Shown here piece by piece: positions 15,906 to 23,734 of a DNA stretch of 50,051 nt. The stretch is from Bacillota bacterium (GTDB lineage Bacteria; Bacillota; Clostridia; Christensenellales; Borkfalkiaceae), in contig QAKO01000039.1 of the NCBI GenBank assembly GCA_003343765.1, forward strand, positions 1 through 50,051, written 5' to 3'. The position numbers and the translations under genes were made by a program. Below the pieces are notes generated by a model. The model had not been told where the DNA came from. It did not search any database and saw only the letters and a list, made by a program, of their open reading frames with translations. Numbering within the stretch: position 1 is the first letter of the stretch; each line of letters starts with the position of its first letter.

Positions 15906-17345
15906 TCATTTGGAAATGTACTTGTTCAGATTTTTCACACATTCTTCGATGCAGCTTTCAATCGTGTATTCCGGATTCAGCGATCCGATTTCCGTTCCCG
16001 TATAAGTCATGATCTCGTTGATGAACGAAGACATAGTGCTGACCAGAATCTGCTTTTTGGATGCAGCATAATTCAGGAAGAAAGTTTCACTGTAATTGCG
16101 TTCAGGTTCCCAGACAGTCGCCTCCAGGTTCAGATCACGATACCCTTCGCCCCAGGAAGCCGTGTTATAATCCTGCAAATCTTCTCTCACGGAAGGAGTT
16201 TTCATACCCGCCTTTGCAAGATATTCCTGCCCTTCATAAGAAACGATATAGTTAAGGAATTGCCATGCAAGATCGCGCTTTGTCTCATCTATTCCTGCAA
16301 AGACCCCGTATCCGGGCACACCGAATCCGAATACACCTGCATCGCCGTTGATCACAGGGAACGTGACTATGTCGTAGTCATCCCCGATATAACCCTTGTA
16401 TTTAGCGATCGCACTCGAAGAGTGGAACAACATTGCGCCGTTTCCGTTTTCATAGTTCGCACCGCCCGTAGCCGTATGCCCGATGTAGCCCTTTTCGATC
16501 ATTTCGCGGATCATTTCCGCCGTCTTTACCGTTCCCTCGTTGTCCAATGTAAAATTCTTTCCGTCCGATATGGATGCGTTATTCGACTTGAAAAGCGAAA
16601 ACATGATAGGTGCCCAGGTAAACGTATGATCGACAAGATAACGCCCCTTCGAAACCGTCCAGCCCTGGCTGTCAAAGTATTCACGCAATGCCGCACATAC
16701 GTCCATAAAATCATCCCACGTCCAACCGTTTTTGATAATATCCGTCGGCAATGCTTCGTCAGGATGCTGTTCGTTCCAGTACTTGATCGCCGCATCCGTG
16801 TATTTCGTGTTCAGATGCGTGACGATACGGTCAGACGAACGCGGAATAAAATACTGATTGCCGTCATAATTTTCCTGTCCCATCTTCCATGCTTCCGGAA
16901 CAAACTGCTTTTCAAAATCTGCATTGTTTTTCGTTTCCGCTCTTATATAAGGCGCAAGATTCAGAAAATATTCGCTCGAAATAAAACTGAAACTCTCCGA
17001 TTCACTCGTATAGAAAATATCCGGCATATTTTCAGCCTTTACCCGTTTGTCCACTTCACTTACATAATCCGTTCCCGTAATGCGCACTGTTTCGATCGTA
17101 ACGTTCGGGAACAACAGCTTGAATCCTTCCGCTACCGCTTTGATCAGTTCCGCTTCGTACGGGTCTGCCGTAACCCCGACCGTCAACGTTGCCGTCTGCT
17201 GATAATCTTCATCAGTCATGTCGACGTTCACTTCATAATCATCGCCGGGATTTTCAAACGATTGTTTCCTGCCACATCCCACTACCGAAAAAACGGATAC
17301 AAACGTGACAAAAGCAAGCAACAATGCAACCAATGTCTTCTTCAT
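15906..17345 (-). CDS. Extracellular sugar-binding lipoprotein of ABC importer
   Basis: 479 residues, family 1 solute-binding protein: lipoprotein signal (lipobox VVGC at about residue 24), then the typical two-lobe fold with segments FNxxPGD, LTVGVTADPYEAELIKAVAEGFK and FFLNYAAS. It captures an oligosaccharide for the two permeases downstream. AAGGAG precedes the ATG. First gene of an operon running to 5716; a LacI-type operator lies ~58 bp upstream, so expression is probably relieved when the imported sugar appears. Confidence 0.92.
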   Translation of the reverse strand: MKKTLVALLLAFVTFVSVFSVVGCGRKQSFENPGDDYEVNVDMTDEDYQQTATLTVGVTADPYEAELIKAVAEGFKLLFPNVTIETVRITGTDYVSEVDKRVKAENMPDIFYTSESESFSFISSEYFLNLAPYIRAETKNNADFEKQFVPEAWKMGQENYDGNQYFIPRSSDRIVTHLNTKYTDAAIKYWNEQHPDEALPTDIIKNGWTWDDFMDVCAALREYFDSQGWTVSKGRYLVDHTFTWAPIMFSLFKSNNASISDGKNFTLDNEGTVKTAEMIREMIEKGYIGHTATGGANYENGNGAMLFHSSSAIAKYKGYIGDDYDIVTFPVINGDAGVFGFGVPGYGVFAGIDETKRDLAWQFLNYIVSYEGQEYLAKAGMKTPSVREDLQDYNTASWGEGYRDLNLEATVWEPERNYSETFFLNYAASKKQILVSTMSSFINEIMTYTGTEIGSLNPEYTIESCIEECVKNLNKYISK

Positions 17346-17402
17346 AATTTACTCCTTTTTTCCTGATATTTTCTGCCTGTCAACTTTTTCCGGCTTTGCC
17401 GT

Positions 17403-17422
17403 AAATTGACACGCGTCAATTT
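17403..17422. promoter_or_regulatory. LacI-type operator of the importer operon
   Basis: AAATTGAC-acgc-GTCAATTT, 8-bp arms. The 14-bp core TTGACACGCGTCAA is identical to the site in front of the LacI gene at 18618-18631. It lies 58 bp upstream of the binding-protein gene. Confidence 0.85.
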
Positions 17423-17534
17423 CTTTCTTAAAATTTACCATCGCTTTTGGCAATGGCTGATAAATCTTATCTTATGCGATTCTGTTCCATCTTTTCTCTC
17501 TGATAGGTGAACTCTTTTTTTGCATACGCAAAAA

Positions 17535-17552
17535 AAGACAAGCGCTTGTCTT
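17535..17552 (-). terminator. Terminator of the LacI gene
   Basis: Perfect palindrome AAGACAAGCGCTTGTCTT followed on the minus strand by a T tract, 15 nt past the LacI stop. Confidence 0.8.
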
Positions 17553-17567
17553 AAATTTTTTCAGACG

Positions 17568-18557
17568 TTATCTGCGTTCGGCCAAAGATTCGCGATAAAC
17601 CGCATGTGCGGGGTAAATTTTATAAACCCTCGAACGCTTTCCTTCTATTTCCCCGATCACCTGTTCGGCAATCTCCTCTCCCTGCTTGCGCTTATCTATC
17701 GTGATCGTCGTCAACGACGGAACATACAGTTTGCCTTGATCGATATCGTCGCACCCAATCACGGAAATGTCCTGCGGGACACGGATACCTGCATCCTTTA
17801 ACGTACGAAGAACCCCCATCGCGCAGAGATCATTAGTACAGAATACAGCAGTCGCATCCGGATAATCTCGGATAAGCTTATGACACAATTCCCTGCCGAT
17901 CTCATCACTCCGCAGCTCAAAATCATGATTGTAAAAAACTTCCGTTTTTTCAAATTTTCCGCTTTCCGCCATCGCCTTCCAAGCCTTACCGCGACTGTCC
18001 GCATAAAAGCCTTCTTCATCGGCGTTACTTATGTAAGCAATCTTCCGATGCCCAAGTTCGTAAACCTTTTGCAGAAGTTCGTTCATCGCATCCGTGTAAT
18101 CATTTTCGAACAACGATCCAACTTCTCCGTTAAAATTGATCATCACCGCCCCGTAATGTGCCAGCCAGTCAATAAAACTGTCCGGATACTGGTTTGTCAT
18201 AAAATTGATGATCCCGTCCAAACGATGCTGTACGATTACGTCCAACTTGTTCTTCATGTTGTTGTCCAGCATGAACAACGATACAATATAACCTTTTTTC
18301 GTTGCGTGACTCTCTATATGCCTTGCCAGTTCCATATGATATGGATTCGTCGTTTCATAAATTGCAATCCCGATATGCTTCGACTTCCCCATTACAAGCG
18401 TCCGCGCATTCTGATCCGGAACATAGTTTAAAGCCGTGATCGCTTCCATGACCCGCCTCGTCTTATCCTCGGACACACAAGCTTTCCCGTTTATTACGTT
18501 CGATACGGTAGCCTCCGATACATTTGCCCGCTCCGCTACCTGCCTTCTAGTTACCAT
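17568..18557 (-). CDS. LacI-family transcriptional repressor
   Basis: 329 residues: N-terminal LacI HTH and hinge (RRQVAERANVSEATVSNVING, residues 4-24; hinge NARTLVMGKS) and a periplasmic-binding-protein-like sensor domain with the usual ISVIGCDDID and PSLTTITIDK segments. It most likely represses the ABC importer/GH99-like operon and itself, since the same 14-bp palindrome stands in front of both. The effector is presumably the imported sugar or a breakdown product. Confidence 0.93.
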   Translation of the reverse strand: MVTRRQVAERANVSEATVSNVINGKACVSEDKTRRVMEAITALNYVPDQNARTLVMGKSKHIGIAIYETTNPYHMELARHIESHATKKGYIVSLFMLDNNMKNKLDVIVQHRLDGIINFMTNQYPDSFIDWLAHYGAVMINFNGEVGSLFENDYTDAMNELLQKVYELGHRKIAYISNADEEGFYADSRGKAWKAMAESGKFEKTEVFYNHDFELRSDEIGRELCHKLIRDYPDATAVFCTNDLCAMGVLRTLKDAGIRVPQDISVIGCDDIDQGKLYVPSLTTITIDKRKQGEEIAEQVIGEIEGKRSRVYKIYPAHAVYRESLAERR

Positions 18558-18578
18558 TTCTCACCACTTTACCTATTT

Positions 18579-18673
18579 ATTGTACATTAAGCCCAAATAA
18601 TGTCAATAATTATCATTTTGACACGCGTCAATTTCTATATTTGAATGATAGCACACTTTTTAAAACTTGTCAA
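18579..18673 (-). promoter_or_regulatory. Tandem promoters and operator of the LacI gene
   Basis: Proximal: TTGACA (18601-18606), 16-nt spacer, TACAAT (18579-18584). Distal: TTGACA (18668-18673), 17-nt spacer, TATCAT (18645-18650). The operator TTGACACGCGTCAA (18618-18631) lies just downstream of the distal start and upstream of the proximal -35, consistent with autoregulation. Confidence 0.7.
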
Positions 18674-18888
18674 TAGGTATTTTGTGAAAAAATAAAAAAA
18701 ATATAAAATCAGCATTTTATCCAACCACAGCATCGGCCGTTGCATGTCCGAACAATAAATAAAAAAATGGTTTTTAAATTTCAGCCCATAAACATTTTTG
18801 CATACATTTCAATTATACCATTCACGCAAAGCGAAAAGCGGATCAATCATTTTATAATTTAATTTTTTATTTATACACTTCCTATAAA

Positions 18889-18918
18889 TTGACAAATAAA
18901 GAAAAAATCTGCTAAAAT
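18889..18918 (+). promoter_or_regulatory. Promoter of the PduB-like gene
   Basis: TTGACA (18889-18894), 18-nt spacer, TAAAAT (18913-18918), about 28 bp before the ATG; AAGGA is the ribosome site. The interval 18680-18888 is AT-rich with no other feature seen. Confidence 0.65.
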
Positions 18919-18946
18919 AACGAAGAATAATTAAGGATGCTCAATT

Positions 18947-19663
18947 ATGGATTTTCGATCAATTTCTACAAAATGCACGCGAACGGAATTTGTCGGTACG
19001 GCGGTACTGGATACAATAGGTCTTGTTATTACCGGAGTTGACGAAAAACTGCTGAAAACTATGGGCGTGGGTGAAAAATACCGCTGTCTGGGCGTTTACA
19101 GTTCCAGAACGGGAGCAGCGGGACAGTTAACGGCTCTGGATGAAGCAGTAAAAACAACCAATACAGAAGTGCTGGCTATAGAATTACCGCGCGATACAAA
19201 AGGCTGGGGCGGTCACGGAAACTATGTAGTGATTGGCGGAAATACCCCCTCCGACGTGCGCAAAGCGATTGAAATCGCATTATCCCTTACAGATAAATAT
19301 GCAGGGGAATTGTATATAAGCCAGGCAGGACACCTGGAATTCACTTATTCTGCTTCCGCGGGGAAAGTTTTGCAAAAAGCATTTTCCGCAAAAGCGAATC
19401 AGGCTTTCGGCTTTTTGGCGGGATCCCCTGCCGCAATCGGGTTGGTCATGGCCGATAATGCAATGAAAGCCGCCGAAATTGAAATCGTACGATATATGAC
19501 TCCTGATAAAGGAACAAGTCATTCCAATGAAGTGATCCTGGCCTTTTCGGGTGATGCCGCTGCGGTAAAAGAAGCTGTACTCGCCGCAAGAAAAACAGGG
19601 CTTGAACTTCTGATCGCTATGGGAAGCTATCCTGAAGTCCCGGGAACATCCTATTTAGATTAA
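18947..19663 (+). CDS. Tandem-BMC (BMC-T) microcompartment shell protein, PduB-like
   Basis: 238 residues with two bacterial microcompartment domains. The order FVGTAVLDTIGLVI, DEAVKTTNTEVLAIELPRDT, GWGGHGNYVVIGG, then LEFTYSASAGKVLQKAF, AAIGLVMADNAMKAAEIE and GTSHSNEVILAFSGDAAAVKEA follows the PduB/EtuB trimeric shell proteins closely, at nearly the length of the short PduB' form. PduB trimers form pseudo-hexagonal tiles with a gated pore and link shell to cargo. It has its own promoter and is flanked by hairpin-bounded gaps; no other microcompartment gene, signature enzyme or regulator is within the window. Confidence 0.9.
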   Translation: MDFRSISTKCTRTEFVGTAVLDTIGLVITGVDEKLLKTMGVGEKYRCLGVYSSRTGAAGQLTALDEAVKTTNTEVLAIELPRDTKGWGGHGNYVVIGGNTPSDVRKAIEIALSLTDKYAGELYISQAGHLEFTYSASAGKVLQKAFSAKANQAFGFLAGSPAAIGLVMADNAMKAAEIEIVRYMTPDKGTSHSNEVILAFSGDAAAVKEAVLAARKTGLELLIAMGSYPEVPGTSYLD

Positions 19664-19829
19664 AACAGAGAATCGCGCTTTCTTACTTTGTCCCTCTGCA
19701 TAATTTTTTTAGCGGTCTTCCAAAGCAAACAAAAGGCTACACCTTTCTCTGTATACTGAATTTGCAAGGCTTTTCATTTTGTTTCTTGAAAACCAAATAC
19801 GGCTAAATGGCTGAATATTTTAAATCGCC

Positions 19830-19866
19830 AAAGAGGAGGCGGGCATAGTATGCCCGCCTCCTCTTT
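19830..19866. terminator. Strong hairpin after the PduB-like gene
   Basis: Arms AAAGAGGAGGCGGGCA and its exact complement around TAGTA. No long T tract follows, so efficiency is uncertain; it lies between convergent genes. The remaining bases of the 19664-20061 gap show no gene I can support. Confidence 0.6.
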
Positions 19867-20061
19867 GCACGGATCCGACTGTTTCATTGCAATATTCAGC
19901 AAATATTTTTCTGTTTCCGTTCTTTAAAAATCATTGCTTTTTAAACTCTTCCGTAAAAGACAGTTCTGTACTCTTTTCTCTTCCATATCTTTTCACGGCA
20001 TTGTTGTGAACCTGAGCTTTGCGAAAAAATCTCAAAAGCCGATTTTGCCGCACGATATCTT

Positions 20062-20748
20062 TCAATTACGGCTGTTTTCCCAAACCTGCATATTCGTCAT
20101 GCTCTGTGCGCCGCTAAGTTCCGATAGCCTTTTGAAAATGTTCTCCGCACGCACCCAGCCGTCATCCAGATCCAGTTCGTAAGAATGCCCCCAAAGATAG
20201 AGCAAACCGTCGCTTTTTTCTTTGGCAAAGCGCTCGATGAGCGTTTCCGTCTTTTCGTCCAGAATGTGCGCCGTGGGATTCCATACCATAAAATCTTCGG
20301 GAAATCCGAAATCATATGTAGAAACGATGGTACGCGCATAGCGGATATCCGTAAATTCGCGGATAGTTTCCGTGACAAGCCTGTCAAAATTCGGATGTCC
20401 GCCGGGATATGCCATGCCGCGCACCGCATACCCCGTCAGTTCGCTCAATCTCACCGAATCGCCGATGACTTCTTCCAAAATGCGGCGCACGGAACATCCC
20501 GTCAGCAACGGGTGCGTGCGCGTATGCACCGCCACTTCAAAACCATCGTACAGCGATGCCAGCTCTTCCGCCGTGATCTTGTTGTGGGAAACTTTCTTTC
20601 CGTCCCCAAAATTAAGCTCTCCCGCCTTGCCGAGAAGTCCCGAATTGACGTTGAACGTGCATTTCAACCCGTATTTTCGTAGCAACTGCACGAGACGCCT
20701 GTCCTGCGTTACACCGTCGTCAAAACTCAGCGTAAAATATTTTCTCAT
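20062..20748 (-). CDS. Polysaccharide deacetylase (NodB-like) family protein
   Basis: 228 residues without signal peptide. NodB motif 1 TLSFDDG (metal/catalytic Asp-Asp, residues 6-12), motif 2 HTRTH (about residue 75), then GMAYPGG (motif 3) and LYLWGHSYE (motif 5, catalytic His). This fits carbohydrate-esterase family 4-like metal-dependent deacetylases acting on N-acetylated sugars; the intracellular location and short length suggest a small-sugar or uncharacterised substrate. GGGGAG lies before the ATG. It starts 39 nt after the icd stop and is probably co-transcribed with it. Confidence 0.85.
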   Translation of the reverse strand: MRKYFTLSFDDGVTQDRRLVQLLRKYGLKCTFNVNSGLLGKAGELNFGDGKKVSHNKITAEELASLYDGFEVAVHTRTHPLLTGCSVRRILEEVIGDSVRLSELTGYAVRGMAYPGGHPNFDRLVTETIREFTDIRYARTIVSTYDFGFPEDFMVWNPTAHILDEKTETLIERFAKEKSDGLLYLWGHSYELDLDDGWVRAENIFKRLSELSGAQSMTNMQVWENSRN

Positions 20749-20787
20749 TCAATCTCCCCTATCCTTTCGCAGCTTATCCGAAAAAGT

Positions 20788-21996
20788 TTACATTCTCTTT
20801 GCAACGGCTTTCAGGAACGCGCGCGAATCGAGTTTCTTCGGCGTAATCCCTTCCGCATGGAACAAAGGCACCAGATCGCCCGTCATTTCGCCCTCTTCGA
20901 TCGTGCGTACCGTCGCCCGCTCCAGACGCTGTGCAAATTCCGTAAGTTCCGGGGTATTGTCCAGCTCACCGCGCTTTTTCAGCGCACCCGTCCAGGCAAA
21001 GATCGTCGCCACCGAGTTCGTGGACGTCTCTTCCCCTTTCAGATGTTTATAATAGTGCCGCGTCACCGTGCCGTGCGCCGCTTCAAACTCATAATTCCCG
21101 TCCGGCGAAACCAGCACCGACGTCATCAGCCCCAAAGATCCGTATGCCGTCGCCACCATATCGCTCATCACGTCGCCGTCATAGTTCTTGCACGCCCACA
21201 AAATCCCGCCTTCCGAACGTACCACGCGCGCAACCGCATCGTCGATCAGCGTGTACATATATTCAATGCCCGCCTCGTCGAACTTCGCTTTGTATTCCGT
21301 CTCGAAAATATGCGCGAAAATATCTTTGAAATGATGATCGTATTTTTTAGAAATCGTGTCTTTCGTCGCGAACCACAGCGGCATTTTCACGTCCAGTGCG
21401 TAATTGAAACAGGAACGCGCAAAACTTTCAATAGACTTATCCAGATTATGCACCGACTGCACGATTCCGTCGCTGTTTTTGAAATCCTGCACCAAGAGCT
21501 TTTCCACGACTTTTCCGTCCGCATCTTCTACCACAAGATACGCCTTGTCGCCCTGCTTTACCTGCGTTTCCACGCCCGAATAAACATCGCCGTACGCATG
21601 ACGCGCCAACACGATCGGCTTCTTCCAACCGGGAATGTACGGCGTGATACCCTTCGCCAGAATGGGCGCACGGAATACCGTTCCGTCCAGAATACGGCGG
21701 ATCGTTCCGTTCGGGCTCTTCCACATCTGCTTGAGCTTGTACTCCTCCACGCGCTGCGCGTTGGGCGTGATCGTCGCACACTTCACCCCGACTTTATATT
21801 TTTTATTCGCATTCGCCGCGTCTACCGTCACCTGATCGTTCGTTTCGTCGCGGTGAACCAGCCCCAGATCGTAATACTCGGTCTTTAAATCCACATACGG
21901 GCAAATCAGATCTTCCTTGATCCACTGCCACAGTACTCGCGTCATCTCGTCCCCGTCCATCTCTACGACAGGATTTTTCATTGCGATCTTTGCCAT
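20788..21996 (-). CDS. icd: NADP-dependent isocitrate dehydrogenase (eukaryote-like type)
   Basis: 402 residues, full length for the homodimeric type II enzyme that turns isocitrate into 2-oxoglutarate, CO2 and NADPH in the cytosol. Characteristic stretches: MDGDEMTRVLWQWIKE at the N-terminus, CATITPNAQRVEEYKLKQMW, the substrate-binding KSPNGTIRRILDGTVFRAPI, and DDAVARVVRSEGGILWACKNYDGDVMSD with the metal-binding aspartates. No other Krebs-cycle gene is nearby. ATG is preceded by CAGGAG and by its own promoter. Confidence 0.97.
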   Translation of the reverse strand: MAKIAMKNPVVEMDGDEMTRVLWQWIKEDLICPYVDLKTEYYDLGLVHRDETNDQVTVDAANANKKYKVGVKCATITPNAQRVEEYKLKQMWKSPNGTIRRILDGTVFRAPILAKGITPYIPGWKKPIVLARHAYGDVYSGVETQVKQGDKAYLVVEDADGKVVEKLLVQDFKNSDGIVQSVHNLDKSIESFARSCFNYALDVKMPLWFATKDTISKKYDHHFKDIFAHIFETEYKAKFDEAGIEYMYTLIDDAVARVVRSEGGILWACKNYDGDVMSDMVATAYGSLGLMTSVLVSPDGNYEFEAAHGTVTRHYYKHLKGEETSTNSVATIFAWTGALKKRGELDNTPELTEFAQRLERATVRTIEEGEMTGDLVPLFHAEGITPKKLDSRAFLKAVAKRM

Positions 21997-22026
21997 ATTC
22001 TACAGCTCCTGTTTTACTTTTTTCCC

Positions 22027-22055
22027 ATTTTACCAAAAATCCGAAAAAAAAACAA
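22027..22055 (-). promoter_or_regulatory. Promoter of icd
   Basis: Minus-strand TTGTTT (22050-22055), 17-nt spacer, TAAAAT (22027-22032), start about 25 bp before the icd ATG. Confidence 0.55.
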
Positions 22056-22262
22056 GCATTTGCCCGCCGCCCTTGTAAGCCCGCAAAAAATATCACAGCC
22101 CCCATTGTTTACCCGTACTTTTGCCCGATTTTCTCCTTTCCCAAAAATTTCGCCCGTTCTTCCTTCATCCCGAAAAAAAGCATTGTTTCCCGTTCACATC
22201 CGTCTCTCATAAACTTTTCGCTTAACTTTATGAAACTTCATCAACCGATTTTTCTAACCATA

Positions 22263-22302
22263 AAAGGTACGCGGGCGCACTGTTTTGCACCCGCGTACCT
22301 TT
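22263..22302 (-). terminator. Probable terminator of the tsaE-ddl operon
   Basis: AAAGGTACGCGGG pairs perfectly with CCCGCGTACCTTT; the minus strand continues with TTTT. It lies ~180 nt beyond the ddl stop, with a tandem repeat in between. Confidence 0.6.
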
Positions 22303-22360
22303 CGCCGAATTTTGAAATTCGGCTCATTGCGGCTGCTATGCCCGCAGATTTTATTCTGTC

Positions 22361-22447
22361 GGTTTTTGTACTTTTACCGACTAGGTTCCGTATTTGTAAC
22401 TTTTACCGATCAGGTTCCAATTTTTGTACTTTTACTGACCAAGTTCC
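22361..22447. repeat. Three 29-bp tandem repeats
   Basis: Units at 22361-22389, 22390-22418 and 22419-22447 share the pattern TTTTTGTACTTTTACCGA followed by a 4-base variable part and GGTTCC; a fourth copy decays after a few bases. The array lies between ddl and its likely terminator. It resembles sub-terminal repeats of some insertion sequences, but no transposase or matching second end is present. Confidence 0.75.
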
Positions 22448-22482
22448 GTTTTTATCTCTTTTGTGAGAGTTTTAAGCCATTC

Positions 22483-23610
22483 TCATGCTCTGCGTTTGGA
22501 GGCTGCGCGAACGCCGCTCAAAACGCCGCAATTGGAAAGCATTTTTTTCTCCGAACGCGCAACGCTGTCGCAGATACCCTGTTCGATAAAGACGGTGAGA
22601 AGGTGTTTGAAATCGGCAAGATTTTTACAGAAAAGATACCATGCAAGCGACCCCGGAACCGTGTTCATTTCGTTGAAATACACTTCGTTTCCGCTCAAAA
22701 GGAAGTCTGCCCGCACCACCCCGCGAAGATTTAAGCGTCTGTACAGCAATTTTGTATAACCCTGCACAAGATCCGCGCTCGCTTTGGAAATTTTTGCGGG
22801 AAATTCATTGGCATTCTCCTTTCCGCCGCCCAGATATTTATCGCCGAACGTCAAGAATTTGTGCTGCGTTTTCGGCTCTTCACAGGGTGAAACGACGATT
22901 TCGTCGCCGTTTTTATAACACGCACAGTTGATTTCGCGCCGCTCCGCCAGATATTTTTCCGCAATCAGAAGGGTATCGTAAGCAAAACCCGCTTCGATGG
23001 CAAACAGCAGCCGCGCCCGATCTTCCGCCACCGATACACCGATGCTCGAACCCTGCCGCGCAGGCTTGATGATGACGGGATACCCCAATCTTTCTTCGAT
23101 ACAACGGACGCCAAACGCGCCGCGCTTTTTATAATCGTTCTCGCTGATTCGAAAATACGGCAATGTGCGTACCCCCAACGCTTTCGCCGCCAGTTTTGCG
23201 AGCGATTTATCCATAAAAAGCGCCGAAGATGCCATATCGGGAGACGCGTTGGCAATGCCATTAAGATCCAGCATGGCAGACACGGCGCCGTCTTCTCCGC
23301 CCATTCCGTGACAGCAGTTGAGCGCGCAATCGATCTTCGCAATAGGTTTCAGTTTGTTTTTGCGAAGCAGGCACAGTTCCTGCATACAAAAAATGACCCG
23401 ATCCGCCTTTTTCTCCAGATTCCCGCCCCGATAAAAAGAAGTATCCAGCAATTCTTTGCCCGTATACATCGCCCCGTCCTGCGCTATGTAAACAGGATAA
23501 ACGTCGTACCGCTCCGTATCCAGAAGATTCGCAGCCATCGTGCCCGTAATGATCGAAATCTCGTTTTCGCATGACTTTCCGCCAAACAGGACTGCCACAT
23601 TTTTGCGCAT
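22483..23610 (-). CDS. ddl: D-alanine--D-alanine ligase
   Basis: 375 residues from ATG 23610, chosen because GGAGG lies 9 nt upstream (a TTG six codons earlier would include that site). Joins two D-alanines with ATP to make the peptidoglycan dipeptide. Seen: VAVLFGGKSCENEISI at the N-terminus, an ATP-grasp domain with GYPVIIKPARQGSSIGV, the omega-loop GDKYLGGG with the Lys-Tyr pair typical of D-Ala-D-Ala enzymes rather than D-lactate ligases, and the Mg-binding EMNTVPG. Follows murF in the same operon, so the two consecutive steps are encoded together. Confidence 0.95.
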   Translation of the reverse strand: MRKNVAVLFGGKSCENEISIITGTMAANLLDTERYDVYPVYIAQDGAMYTGKELLDTSFYRGGNLEKKADRVIFCMQELCLLRKNKLKPIAKIDCALNCCHGMGGEDGAVSAMLDLNGIANASPDMASSALFMDKSLAKLAAKALGVRTLPYFRISENDYKKRGAFGVRCIEERLGYPVIIKPARQGSSIGVSVAEDRARLLFAIEAGFAYDTLLIAEKYLAERREINCACYKNGDEIVVSPCEEPKTQHKFLTFGDKYLGGGKENANEFPAKISKASADLVQGYTKLLYRRLNLRGVVRADFLLSGNEVYFNEMNTVPGSLAWYLFCKNLADFKHLLTVFIEQGICDSVARSEKKMLSNCGVLSGVRAASKRRA

Positions 23611-23734
23611 AAAAAAACACCTCCGCAAAAAAATTTTTCGCTTTGGTGTTTTTGTTTTTCCGTTTTTGCGCCCTGTGAAACTTCGCGGTTTTTCAAAAAA
23701 GAATCGATACGTCTTTCATTTTTTATCCGAAATC

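Noticed and set aside
15534..17366. 610-codon plus-strand frame
   Set aside because: Shadow of the binding-protein and permease genes; composition not protein-like.
22361..22447. Insertion sequence
   Set aside because: Only an end-like repeat; no transposase, no matching second end, no target duplication seen.
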